A stretch of 64,000 bases of DNA from Pseudoips prasinana (lineage: Eukaryota > Arthropoda > Insecta > Lepidoptera > Nolidae). The translations under genes and the position numbers were made by a program. Positions 24,048-33,968 of the stretch are shown one piece after another; position 1 is the first letter of the stretch; every line of letters begins with the position of its first letter. Below the pieces are notes generated by a model that was not told the DNA's origin, did no database searches, and saw only the letters and a program-made list of their open reading frames with translations. The stretch lies in NCBI GenBank assembly GCA_951640165.1, contig OX621236.1:28636948-28700947 (forward strand). The letters run 5' to 3'.

Positions 24048-26987
24048 ATGCTTGATTCTAATATTTTTGAGGAGATTGATTCTTTTGGTAAATGTCATGC
24101 TAAAGTATGTATGCCGGAGCAATGCACAGCATTTATTAATAATACACCAAACAGTTTTAATATAATTCATTTAAATATTCGCAGTGTGAACTGCAATTTT
24201 GACCGATTCTCAGTATTTTTTGTTAGCTTAAAAATTTCTTGTGATATTGTGATCCTGTCTGAATGCTGGCTAAATACTTCGACCACCATCCCGGAATTAG
24301 ATGGTTATGTTTCTTACAGCACTACTAAACCGAAAAACCAAAATGATGGCCTAATAATGTACGTAAAATCTGAATTGATGCACACCATCACTGAACCTCA
24401 AATGTTAGATGCTAGTTACTTAGTTTGTCATTTAAAACGCTATAATCTGACAGTAGTAGCAATCTATAGGTCACCCTCTCTACGGAATCATGATAATTTT
24501 AATTATGGCTTGAATGAGGTTCTTACTTCAATTGCAGCAGTCAAAAACATTATCATTATGGGTGACATCAATATTGACATCGCACCAAGTAGTCTTAGCC
24601 AACAAGCACAAGAATACCTCAATTTAGTTGCATCACATGGTTTATTGCCCTCACATAATCTTCCTACGCGCGATAATTCTTGTTTGGATCATGTATTGTT
24701 AAAATCAGATGTGAAAACAATTACGTTAGTAATCGATGCCTATATAACAGACCATAAACCTACATTTATCAATTTAGAATGGCGTAGTTTATCTGTTAGA
24801 CCTAAACGCTATCGTAATATAGTGAATTACGATGAAGTCATCAGGGACATCTCTACTACGGACTTCAGTGGGATAATGAATATCCGTGATGCAGATTACG
24901 CCGCTGAACTTCTTATTACAACTATTAGATCCACTATTAATAAACATTCCAAAATGGTCAACATATCTTCTAAGCGCAGAATATTTAAACCATGGATTAC
25001 CAGTGGTTTGCTTCGGTGTATTCGCAATAGAGATGACTTAGCTCGTAAATGTAAGAAAGACCCCGAAAATTATGTATTAAAAATTACTTTCGTTAGATAC
25101 AGAAATTTCTGTAACAAATTATTAAAAAGACTAAAAACTGATTTTGAGAAAGCTGAACTTGTTAAGGCGCAAAATAACCCAAAAACTTTGTGGAAAGTCA
25201 TAAAAAACATTACTTATACTAACAAAAATGTTTCCTCTCCCATAGAATTGCTAGACATTACTTCAGATAATCATTGTTCACTTAATTACATAAATGACTT
25301 CTTCGCTGACATAGGCCGAAAATTGGCTGAGGCAATTATCCCCCTCTCATCTACACAAGTAAATAAGTATGAACCTGGACCGCTTAATTCTTTTGTTATT
25401 CTACCTACGGATGAAATTGAGGTAAAAAATGTTATCCTTGGACTGAGGTCTGATGCAGCGGTGGGTTGGGACGGAATATCTTTAAGGCTCTTAAAAGCCT
25501 GTCTCCACCAACTTGCACCCGTCATAGCACATGTCTGCAATGTCTCTATCTCGACTGGTCGCTTCCCTAAGGCATTTAAAAAGGCTGTCGTCCTTCCTGT
25601 TTACAAGGGTGGGGACAAGCACAGTGTGAATAACTACAGGCCAATTTCTATTTTACCCGCTTTTTCCAAAATTCTGGAAAAAATACTTAATAAACGCCTA
25701 ATAGGATTTCTGGAATCTCAAAACATATTGGCACCCAATCAGTATGGATTCAGAAGAGGTAGATCTGCTGAAGATGCGGTTGCCTCTCTTATAGACCATA
25801 CTGTCACTAAATTGGACAATGGGATGAAGTGTTTGGGTGTTTTTCTCGACATTTCCAAGGCCTTTGACACTGTGTTTGTCCCTCTCCTCCTATCTAAACT
25901 AGAAAGCATAGGAATTCGGGGATTGACACTTGATATCTTCAAAGATTATTTAAGTGACCGACTTCAGTGTGTGAAAATAAATGACCAAATCAGCGACAGT
26001 AAATTACTAAGCTTTGGAGTTCCACAGGGCTCAGTTTTGGGCCCAACACTGTTTTTACTGTACATTAACAGCCTGTGTAAACTGTCTTTGCCAAATTGTT
26101 CCATTTTTACATATGCAGATGACACCGCGATGCTTGTACATGGGAGAGACTGGCCAGAAACATATAGACATACAGAAAAAGCTCTCAAATCTGTTATGAC
26201 ATGGTTTACTGATAATGTACTAACAGTAAATCTAAATAAGACCATGTTTATGCCTTTCTCCCTAAAACCCTCCTCTCTCACTTGTCTGGATTCATTAGTC
26301 CTTAAAGCGCATACAAACCGTTGTATAAATTTACTTGCACCAGCATGTAATTGCCCACAATTAAAAAAGTCTGACTCTGTTCGCTATCTAGGGATCATAA
26401 TAGATAACTCATTAAATTGGAAGCCCCATCTGGAAACACTAACTTCAAGAGCTCGAAAACTGACTTATATTTTTAAAAGACTAAGACAATCGGCAGACCC
26501 TATCACCTTAAAAACTGTCTATTATGCATTATGCCAATCCATACTAACCTATTGCATTTCTGTATGGGGAGGTGCGATTAAAACTAATTTATTACAATTG
26601 GAACGTGCACAAAGGGCTGTCCTCAAAGTAATGACACTTAAGCCCTATAGGTACTCTACTACAATGCTATATTCAGATTGTAAAGTGCTCACCGTGAGAC
26701 AACTCTTTGTCCTCCAAACCATCCTTAGGAAACATAAAACAATAGTATATGATCGAAATTCTGTCAAATATCGACGAAGTTATAAAGTCTGCTTAACCCA
26801 AAAGTCTCATACTACTTCAGCCCAAAGACATTTTCGAGTAATTGGAAGTCATCTCTATAATATAATTAATAAAAATTGTAATATATTTCCGTTTCCCACT
26901 ACATTATGTAAAAAGAAAGTCTATAACTGGCTTCAGACTTTGAACTATGAGGAGACGGAAAAATTAATAAGAGTAAATGTATTATAA
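24048..26987 (+). CDS. Non-LTR retrotransposon ORF2: endonuclease + reverse transcriptase (979 aa)
   Basis: A single uninterrupted ORF from ATG to TAA. An APE-type endonuclease spans about residues 38-240: LNIRSV, SECWL (Glu72), the GDIN box at 172-175 and TDH at 234-236. A reverse transcriptase spans about 450-760: NNYRPISILP, QYGFRRGRS, FLDISKAFDTV, GVPQGSVLGP and the catalytic YADD box at 689-692. A C-terminal extension of about 200 residues follows. This is the protein that nicks the target and primes reverse transcription of LINE RNA. The layout and tail fit the CR1/L2/Jockey group; the exact clade is not assigned. All catalytic boxes are present, so this is a young or recently active copy. 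No ORF1 was found upstream. Confidence 0.95.
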   Translation: MLDSNIFEEIDSFGKCHAKVCMPEQCTAFINNTPNSFNIIHLNIRSVNCNFDRFSVFFVSLKISCDIVILSECWLNTSTTIPELDGYVSYSTTKPKNQNDGLIMYVKSELMHTITEPQMLDASYLVCHLKRYNLTVVAIYRSPSLRNHDNFNYGLNEVLTSIAAVKNIIIMGDINIDIAPSSLSQQAQEYLNLVASHGLLPSHNLPTRDNSCLDHVLLKSDVKTITLVIDAYITDHKPTFINLEWRSLSVRPKRYRNIVNYDEVIRDISTTDFSGIMNIRDADYAAELLITTIRSTINKHSKMVNISSKRRIFKPWITSGLLRCIRNRDDLARKCKKDPENYVLKITFVRYRNFCNKLLKRLKTDFEKAELVKAQNNPKTLWKVIKNITYTNKNVSSPIELLDITSDNHCSLNYINDFFADIGRKLAEAIIPLSSTQVNKYEPGPLNSFVILPTDEIEVKNVILGLRSDAAVGWDGISLRLLKACLHQLAPVIAHVCNVSISTGRFPKAFKKAVVLPVYKGGDKHSVNNYRPISILPAFSKILEKILNKRLIGFLESQNILAPNQYGFRRGRSAEDAVASLIDHTVTKLDNGMKCLGVFLDISKAFDTVFVPLLLSKLESIGIRGLTLDIFKDYLSDRLQCVKINDQISDSKLLSFGVPQGSVLGPTLFLLYINSLCKLSLPNCSIFTYADDTAMLVHGRDWPETYRHTEKALKSVMTWFTDNVLTVNLNKTMFMPFSLKPSSLTCLDSLVLKAHTNRCINLLAPACNCPQLKKSDSVRYLGIIIDNSLNWKPHLETLTSRARKLTYIFKRLRQSADPITLKTVYYALCQSILTYCISVWGGAIKTNLLQLERAQRAVLKVMTLKPYRYSTTMLYSDCKVLTVRQLFVLQTILRKHKTIVYDRNSVKYRRSYKVCLTQKSHTTSAQRHFRVIGSHLYNIINKNCNIFPFPTTLCKKKVYNWLQTLNYEETEKLIRVNVL

Positions 26988-27440
26988 TTGTATTATAATA
27001 TTACACGATCTACCCTATACGTAAAACGCTCACAACGCTCACATAACTCACTTCCTTTCTTCACATATGTGTATGGTACACTTACCCACTCACACAACCA
27101 TACCATACTCTCACACACATTCATTTATTAACACACATTCTAGACACGATGAGGTTTTTCTAGATATTTTATATTTTTAGTTTATGATTTATTTTCTTTT
27201 AGTTTAATATAGTAGTTTTTAAGTTTAATAGGTGACTTATCTGCCACGTTCCTTCCAAAGGATACTAAATGTGCAAACTTGTGAGGGCACTGGTACCCAT
27301 AACACAAGTTAAATCTTACCTTGGGTACCAGAGTTCAATTAGTCTACTTACTTTTTGCTTATGTACATAAAAAAAGGATTTACTGTAAGTGGTTATTGTA
27401 CAATTATCTGGGAAATAAATTATTATTATTATTATTATTA
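24048..27440 (+). mobile_element. LINE element body with 3' untranslated region and (TTA)n tail
   Basis: After the ORF2 stop about 430 bp of non-coding sequence contains CTGGTACCCATAACACAAGT and ends GGGAAATAAATTATTATTA as a run of TTA repeats (27417-27440). A simple-repeat tail in place of poly-A is typical of CR1/L2-related LINEs. The 5' end could not be placed; the element probably starts upstream of 24048. Confidence 0.85.
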
Positions 27441-27534
27441 ACTTTAAAGCTGGACACTGATCCTCGTTACGGGGCGTAATGTAACAAAGCGCCAATTCTG
27501 TATTCTGTTATGACCAATTTTTTTATTTTTTTTT

Positions 27535-27880
27535 ACGTGATGGAAATGCCGTCGCACGTTGTGTGGGGCACGAACCCACTAAAACGACCACGGTAGCCAG
27601 TCTCACAGTGCTTTAAGCGGCGGCTCTGGGTACTCGTGAACAATCTGGCCAGTACCTCCGCTGTTCACTGAACGTCCGCGAGACTCTCACCCGGGGAAGG
27701 GAGGGGCCCGAAAGCCTCCGCCCACCCCAGCACGCACAAGAGCGTTTAGGCAACCTGAGCTACAGCAGGTTACCTCTTCCCGGGACCGCTTATACAAGAC
27801 GAGTGGAGTTTCCTTCCTTCAAACGCCAAGGATCCCAGGGGCGGTGCCCAGCCGGGCGCTGTTGCTTTGACCATCCTGCC
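27535..27880. other. GC-rich island of unknown origin
   Basis: About 340 bp far richer in G+C than its surroundings (for example GGGGAAGGGAGGGGCCCG and CCCAGGGGCGGTGCCCAGCC), just downstream of the LINE tail. No ORF or RNA gene was recognised. It resembles the GC-rich 5' regions of some non-LTR elements, but I cannot assign it. Confidence 0.4.
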
Positions 27881-28279
27881 TCAATTTAGCTTCCTAAAGC
27901 ATAAAGTATTTCGGTCGTATGGTCTCATCGGTAAGTTTAGCTATCAAGTGGATACTAATTACCTACATAAATTATTTATAACTTTTAAATTTCAGATTTC
28001 AATAAAGCTCTAGCATAATGAAAACCTTCCCAACAACTCTGCCGCGGAATATTCCGGAATAATGAAGAATATATTTAATGTCTCCATATTTACCATAATT
28101 GTCTGCGTCTTAATAATTCTAACATTCTCATTAATTATTAAAATACACTGATCACAAACTTCTCAACTGTTTTTTATTAGCTCTACTTCAAAGTAAATGT
28201 TCACTTAAGCATATCTAGAAGTACTTACATTCTAACATAGGTTCGCATACACTAAATTGGGGGTATTCAAAATGTTTCT

Positions 28280-28419
28280 TTAATCAATAAGTATTTCATA
28301 GACTTCTAGGCTGGTCTCAAAAACGGTCCCGATTCTTTCTGAGTGTAACGTTTCATTTTGGATGAAAGATATGAAGTTTGCCATCACCGGGGCTATGTCG
28401 GGCTCCGGGAAGAGTATGC
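28280..28419 (-). CDS. Scavenger-receptor-B/CD36-like gene, terminal exon
   Basis: On the minus strand the acceptor tttgttacag opens an exon whose first two bases (GC) complete a glycine codon begun by the exon at 30430-30533. It then codes for 45 residues, ILFPEPDIAPVMANFISFIQ ... EVYEILID, and stops at TAA (28280-28282). It follows the C-terminal membrane segment, so it would be the cytoplasmic tail of the receptor. It is acidic and mildly amphipathic, with no known signal that I can name. Frame and phase agree with the three exons upstream, which is the main reason to believe it. Confidence 0.6.
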
Positions 28420-28541
28420 CTGTAACAAAGAAATAATATTACTACAAAATAGGTTCTTATATACACTACCGACGCCTGACGGGAAGCTTCATCTACCCAA
28501 GAAGTTGAAGAATTTGTAAAACTTTCAAAAAGGCGCTTGTA

Positions 28542-28676
28542 CAGACGCCAGCACATCAAGCTACCCCGATCTGTAAAATTTCCCCAATTTAATGTGAACC
28601 TTATGCTTATGTGATGAAGTTGAAAGTCTATAAAAGAAATTTGACAGATTGGGGTAGCTGGATCTACTGGCGTCTG
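28542..28676. mobile_element. 135-bp TA-flanked MITE
   Basis: Same element as at 18406, in the opposite orientation. Ends CAGACGCCAGCACAT / CTGGCGTCTG with TA at 28540-28541 and 28677-28678. It lies in or beside the receptor-like gene's last intron. Confidence 0.9.
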
Positions 28677-28799
28677 TACATATGGTATATGAACTATAAA
28701 ACAAGAGCAAGCAAGACGTGTTCTGCGGTATCTGTGTCTGGTACGTCTACGATTCAATCATTGTTTGTTTAACAGTGGCTGTGTACCTAAAGGTAAGAC

Positions 28800-28938
28800 T
28801 CACTTGGCAGTCACGACTTGGCAGCCGCATCCAACGAGAAATTGTATAGCAGCGGCCGCGACTAGTGTCACAACCAGTAGAATGGCAACCATAGTGTGGA
28901 ACGGACACGAAGTAAAAGGAGAGCTCTTGGAACTACTG
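28800..28938 (-). CDS. Possible alternative terminal exon with a membrane segment
   Basis: Minus strand. After an acceptor-like tttttcgtcattccatccag, the frame is open for 45 residues and includes MVAILLVVTLVAAAAIQFLV, a convincing membrane helix, then GCGC and a TGA at 28800-28802. The entry phase (one base completing a codon) equals that of exon 30430-30533. It could therefore be spliced to 31772-31891 in place of that exon. It does not fit in phase between 30430-30533 and 28280-28419. It may equally be a relic of another gene or chance. Confidence 0.25.
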
Positions 28939-29029
28939 CTGGATGGAATGACGAAAAATATACTTCTAAAGGTCTTATTCATTTAGAATAAAATGATGAA
29001 ACAAATCTCAGTATCGTACACTTACCTAA

Positions 29030-29150
29030 CGGATACAGCACACCGAGACTGGGGACAACCATTTATGAGTCATATGTAGGGATCGAACCTGATACATAAG
29101 GTTGCCGATGGTGAGGTGACTACCATTACAACTGGGCCAAAGCCAAGTAA
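29030..29150 (-). repeat. Diverged tRNA-type SINE
   Basis: Minus strand: a GGTTCGATCCCTAC B box, GACTCATAAATGGTTGTCCC body and a GCCCAGTTGTAATGGTAG head. Related in layout to family A but clearly diverged. Confidence 0.55.
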
Positions 29151-29413
29151 GTAATCTACGATCATGCCAACGAAAGACAGATGCCATTCATCTATTGTGT
29201 GTGTAATGTGTGTCGCTTAACGTATTAAGTCTTTCTTTTTGTTTGCATTTATTACCTCGACATCTCATGGGCAATGTGCAACAGTGTGGCATTGCCTTTG
29301 TTAGGAACTAAACAATAAATTACCTACGCAAAGACATAATGTCAAGCAAAGCCCAGTAAAAGCGTGACTTGCTATTAAAAAAGATTGCACACAAAAAGTT
29401 TTGTTCAAAAACC

Positions 29414-29690
29414 TTACGATGTTTTTTTATGCTGGATGGGTTTGCGCTTGACCACAATCTCATCTGATGGTAGTGAAGATGTGGTCGAAGGTGGACCGCG
29501 CGTACACATGAAATGCCGGTTCACTCTAGCCTTGAAAAAACCCATGTTATATGAGTCTGGAAACACGTCGTTCGGCAGGGTGTTCCACAGCTTAGCCGTG
29601 CGTATGATGAAAGGGAAACAATGCGCTTCGTTATTATTTAATAACTCTAAAGTCCAAATATCCTTCAAGTAATTTGATTCTTTTGACCTG
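29414..29690 (-). pseudogene. LINE reverse-transcriptase C-terminal fragment
   Basis: Minus-strand ORF with FPFIIRTAKLWNTLPNDVFP followed by YNMGFFKARVNRHF. This is the conserved tail found after the RT domain in many insect non-LTR polyproteins (R-x-x-xxWN-x-LP ... F+xxxN+). No RT catalytic region adjoins it, so it is a 5'-truncated copy. Confidence 0.65.
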
Positions 29691-30429
29691 GATTACGAGC
29701 CCTCAATAACCCAATATCAAAAATTTGAATTCTTCATTATTGTCTACATGTTATTAATAGTTCGTGATGTTTCAAAACGTCTGGTCGATGCTTCACGAGA
29801 TCAGAGGGCTAGCCAATCCGTCAAATAATTAGCATTGCCATTCAACGTGGCAATGCTGCCAGCCTTCTGGATACGTTCCCGTTTGAAAGTGATGTTAGTT
29901 ATGATTTTTTTTTATGTTTATTCTTATTTTATTTTATTTATGTTTCTTTATTTAATAAGTTAGTTTAATCTAATAATAATTGTATGTTTAACGCAAGAAA
30001 TATTTTCCACCTTAAAAGTTCTGTTTGGAGTAACCTTAATAGTAATAAGGAGGATAGTTCTCATTCATCAGAAATTTATTGTGCGTCCAACACACGACTT
30101 TCAATCAATAATAACCAACGCCTTTTTAGGTCCTTTTCTACCCAACCAAAGTAATCTCAATAATCACTTTTGACCAACACTAGACAGCTAGCAATAGGTA
30201 GGTACGATCATCATAAGTGAATTGGGTTTCTCAGAATTTGGGTCATGTTTCCGGAGAGGGACGGTTCAAATAGATGTATTTTTAGGTAAAGCTGATATCA
30301 CGTTTGTGGACACAGTTTGACGATAGCATCGTCTTTATAACGTAAGCAGTAAGAGTGGTTTTCAAACTGCAAGCGTATCCACTAATGTTGCGTCGCCTTT
30401 ACCTACTTATTGTATAATCCATGACTTAC

Positions 30430-30533
30430 CGAGAGCCATTAGCAATATAACAGTAATTATACCGGCGTAAATTATCACTCCAATTACGTTCAGTAATAAC
30501 AATAAGTACACTTTCTTCGAGTAGCCAGTCTCA
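30430..30533 (-). CDS. Scavenger-receptor-B/CD36-like gene, C-terminal membrane exon
   Basis: 104 bp on the minus strand between acceptor tttttag and a strong donor (CTCG|gtaagt). It enters with one base (completing serine with the upstream AG) and leaves with one base (G of glycine). It encodes ETGYSKKVYLLLLLNVIGV and IIYAGIITVILLMAL: a short basic/polar lead and one long hydrophobic helix, as expected for the second membrane anchor near the C-terminus of CD36-family proteins. Both phases match the neighbouring exons. Confidence 0.65.
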
Positions 30534-30727
30534 CTAAAAAGAAATTAGAAAATAAGTAATGTAAACCAAAACCTGATGCAAATTAATAAGGTGTTATAAT
30601 TTTTCGAAGTCTGATAGCGTATTTTTATCTTCAACGTGTAACATAAATATTGGAAGAACAATTAATAAGCGCAACTAATGAAAAAAAAATACAGAATATA
30701 TATATTGAGGGAGGAAAACTTAATGAA

Positions 30728-30904
30728 GCTCAATTTGTCCATGGAACTGTACACACGGCTACATATCAAGCTATAGGTACATTTCCAGTAAAAGCTGATC
30801 TCGCGTTGTATAGCATTTCCATACAATGGGAGAACAGCTTATATTGGAAATGTAGCTATAGCTTAATGTGTAGCCGTGTGTACAGTTCCAAGGACAAATT
30901 GAAC
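30728..30904. mobile_element. Palindromic MITE (~177 bp)
   Basis: GCTCAATTTGTCCATGGAAC at the left pairs with the right end (complement GTTCAATTTGTCC...). The arms continue through TGTACACACGGCTACA and a CTATAG...TACATTTCC block to a short centre. No coding capacity; target duplication not seen. It lies in an intron of the receptor-like gene. Confidence 0.75.
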
Positions 30905-31553
30905 TTTTAAAGGTTCTCTTTAGAGTTCCGTACCAAAATGATAATAAGGAAGTCTTAAGGTGCTACTCGGTCGGTCAATCTGTCACAGAGATCCTTCGAT
31001 CAATAATAGTCGAGAGATCACAAATACCTCAGTCTCAACGTCATCTTAAGGTAGGGATTTAGGATAGTGTTAGATATTGGTGAAGATAATATAATACGTA
31101 TTGCTTTCTTCAACTCTATAGATAATTACAAAATATTTTTATTTTATTTGAGAGTCAAAAAACTTTAAAATCGGTAGGATGGGTCAAAAAAGGAGGTCAA
31201 CGGTATAAAAAAGCTTAATTTGGTCATTATTGAAACGGGTTTTTATTATTTTATTTATACGCCACCTCATTTTTTAGATAATAATATAATTAAGAAAAAT
31301 ACCGTGCCCCACCGTAAACGAGGATGGATGATAGATTTATTCCCTAAAATTAAACATCAATATTAAGTTGTAGTTATGTCAATAAATCGAAGTCCACATC
31401 TTAGCCGAGGTTTAATTCCCACAGGAGATGGCCCTCTAACGCGTGATAGCTTGTAGTCGTATTTGATAGACGTCTTGAGCCCCCGCTCGCATCTATTACC
31501 CGGTGAAGCAGTGAAAGCCTCCTAGGCTAATTGTAAACATGATATTAAAAATA

Positions 31554-31762
31554 TGCACGTGTGGCGCAGCGCCTAAGACTGTCGCCTTGCCGCTCCGTGT
31601 CGCGGATTCGAGTCCCGCGCCGGACAACTATTTGTGTGACCGATAAATAGTTGTTCTGAGTCTGGATGTAATTTGTGTCCGTCTATTATATGTTTGTAAA
31701 GTACCCCGCGACAGAGGGATAAGATAAACTAGTGTGGGCGTTATCTTAAAAAAAAAAATATT
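31554..31762 (+). repeat. tRNA-derived SINE, family A
   Basis: TGCACGTGTGGCGCAGCGCC head, B-box-like GGATTCGAGTCCCGCG, body GACAACTATTTGTGTGACC and GTACCCCGCGACAGAGGGAT, ending in an A-rich tail at about 31749-31760. The tail ends less than 12 bp from the splice donor of the minus-strand exon 31772-31891. Confidence 0.9.
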
Positions 31763-31771
31763 GGACTTAAC

Positions 31772-31891
31772 CTGACTGCCGACAAGGTGAATTCAAACCA
31801 AATAACAACCGTAAATATCTCTGAAAGTTTGTAGCTAATTGGACGCCGTTCAAGTAAAACTTGTGTAGTTGTGACCTCAGACAGATTGAAA
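31772..31891 (-). CDS. Scavenger-receptor-B/CD36-like gene, internal exon
   Basis: 120 bp on the minus strand between acceptor atcattttag and donor CAG|gttaagt. It begins with one base, then FNLSEVTTTQVLLERRPISY and KLSEIFTVVIWFEFTLSAV, and ends with AG of a serine codon. CD36-family ectodomains end with a run of type (Q/Y)-x-N ... P ... (I/V)-(F/I)-W-(F/I)-E before the last membrane helix. Here YSFNL, RRP and VIWFE fit that order. The usual second E after WFE is absent. The family call is an inference from this pattern plus position before a C-terminal helix. Confidence 0.6.
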
Positions 31892-32504
31892 CTAAAATGA
31901 TAAAAGCAAGCCAAACCATGATAGTAAGGAAAGTTTGTTATCTTACTATCGTGGTTTATTTTATAACTAACCTTTTAAATACTAGCTATAGATAGGTATA
32001 CTGAGTTGCTATTCAGTAACAAAAGTAATAATACTAGAATGATACAGATCCTTTTTAACTGACTTCATGTTCAATTTTGTTATTTACGTCTTTTCCGCTA
32101 TTAATGCAGAAGAATATTGTTTTGGTACATTATTTATTTTGCTGCATAGAAATTAATATCCTACTGCTGAGATCATGCCAACGAAAGGTTTTGTTGTCAT
32201 TGTTTTACATTATGTATATTTTATTAAAAGATTTTTGAGGAACTCGGTAAAATTATCTTTTCGTTTTAAATTTTTATCAGTTAACGATTGTAGTATAATG
32301 TGAGCCGTACAAAAATAACTGTTCAAAAATATTATTGAGAGAAATCTTCTTGTCTCTTCATGTTAAGTTAGGTACCTTATCCTTCTTTAGTTAGGACTAA
32401 CGTGCAATTACTGAAATTTAGAAATTTACTTATTATTTCGTAAGATTTGAGATGCTGTGAATTACTCACATAAATATTAGATATTAAGATGAATATAATA
32501 TCGT
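31892..32504. other. Intron sequence without recognised features
   Basis: AT-rich stretch between receptor-like exons. No ORF or repeat that I can name. Confidence 0.4.
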
Positions 32505-32895
32505 GGGATATTATTCACACACGGTGATCTGACCCCAAACTAAGCACAGCTTACTATGGAAACCAGGTAACTGATATATTATATATGTACTTTTTTATTA
32601 TTCAGGACTAGTCGCTCCCTCTTACCCACCACTGCAACTCCTGTAAGCCAGGATCAACAGTGGCACACAATGAAATGACACTGAACGGTGAGGCTCAGGC
32701 ATGTCCCGGGGAATCGCTTTAACTGTCTTGGATCCCGCATCGAACTACTTTTCTTTTTTAAATGCATACTTATATAGACAATTACACCCAAACTCAGGAC
32801 AAACAAATATATGCATGGTGTCCTAGGTGGGAATAGAACCCACGACCTGCGGTGTGAAAAGCAAGCATTTACCAACCACGCCAACCGGGCAATAT
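32505..32895 (-). repeat. SINE family B interrupted by another repeat
   Basis: Minus strand: the head GTTGGCGTGGTTGGTAAATG and B box GGGTTCTATTCCC at about 32830-32890; the tail with TGGTTTCCATAGTAAGCTG at about 32505-32595. Between them, about 32598-32757 (GACTAGTCGCTCCCTCTTAC ... CATGTCCCGGGGAATCGC) is foreign to the SINE and is a separate repeat inserted into it. Confidence 0.7.
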
Positions 32896-32917
32896 AAATG
32901 CTTTGTGGCTGACGGTA

Positions 32918-33265
32918 AAGAATTTCACCACCCTATCTCATCCATTTGGGGACGTAGAAGTCGTCCCAAGGGAATATCTCTGACAGAACGAGCAGCAGAG
33001 CGTCTCTCGTGTACATACAGCTACCCCAATATGTCAAATTTCTTTTATAGATTTTCAACTATATCACATAAGCATAAGGTACACTTTCAATTGGGGAAAT
33101 CTGACAGATTGGGGTAGCTTGATGTGCTGGCGTTTGTACTATGACCATCATGCTGCGATGGCCAACCCGTTTGCCGAGCGTGACTATTATGGCAAATCCC
33201 TCCATAAGATGGACACACTCCATTGCGGAAATCTTTTGACAATTGTGGACGTCATCTGACATGGT
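32918..33265 (-). repeat. CTGGACAAAGGCCTCC-family repeat split by a MITE
   Basis: Minus-strand copy of the family at 9012. One half lies at 33139-33265 (GTTGGCCATCGCAGCATGAT on that strand) and the other at about 32918-33011 (GACGACTTCTACGTCCCC). The MITE at 33014-33136 separates them. Confidence 0.75.
33014..33136. mobile_element. Damaged copy of the 135-bp TA MITE
   Basis: It retains AGCTACCCCAATATGTCAAA and the right end GATGTGCTGGCGTTTG followed by TA. The left terminus has lost about 12 bp. It is nested within the repeat at 32918-33265. Confidence 0.8.
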
Positions 33266-33968
33266 GAATATAAATAACAGACAGGGGATTAAGTTTTTGA
33301 CTATTGATGATAAAATGCTAATCTTTTATCTGGCCGCTCTGTGCTGCTCTTGCTACCCAAACCCCCATTATGACTAATGTTTAACAATACTTTCGGTCAA
33401 TGGGTCGTCTTATGAGCGGAGTTCTTGTTAAAAATACTAATCTAGTAATTGTTTACAATTAATGATCACTAACACCAAAATATAAAGTCACTCAATTACT
33501 GACCTTTTGTATCTCAATTAGGTACCTACTCAAATTTTAATATGTCGCAATATATAAATTTATATATTATGGTTAATGTCATAGCTAAAGAAATAAAACG
33601 GGTTCGCATTGATATAATACCTGCCACTATTAGTTTTATTGAATCTATATAAAATTATATTAGCAAAAGCTAATATACCATTAGCCAGTAAATATTAGGT
33701 AGGTACCTACATTATATAAATCGGAGAAATCTTTTGTATTGATATCAAGAATATAGGTATATCGATAATTATTAATTTATTATAATCATAACTATAACAA
33801 TAATATAACATAACAATTTGTACCTTTTTACTATAGCATGCTGCGACCTAATATTGGAATTTGCAGTGTTCATTTTTTGTACTCTAATATCTTATATGTA
33901 CAGTTTATGACTCGTACAATATTTTCTTTCTATTAATATTTGCTCACTGACGGGAGCCGCGAAATATA
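33266..33968. other. Intron sequence without recognised features
   Basis: AT-rich, no credible exon or named repeat. Confidence 0.35.

Noticed and set aside
23642..24055. 137-codon ORF overlapping the LINE ORF2 start, considered as ORF1.
   Set aside because: It has no zinc knuckle, RRM, PHD or esterase motif and looks like AT-rich untranslated sequence.
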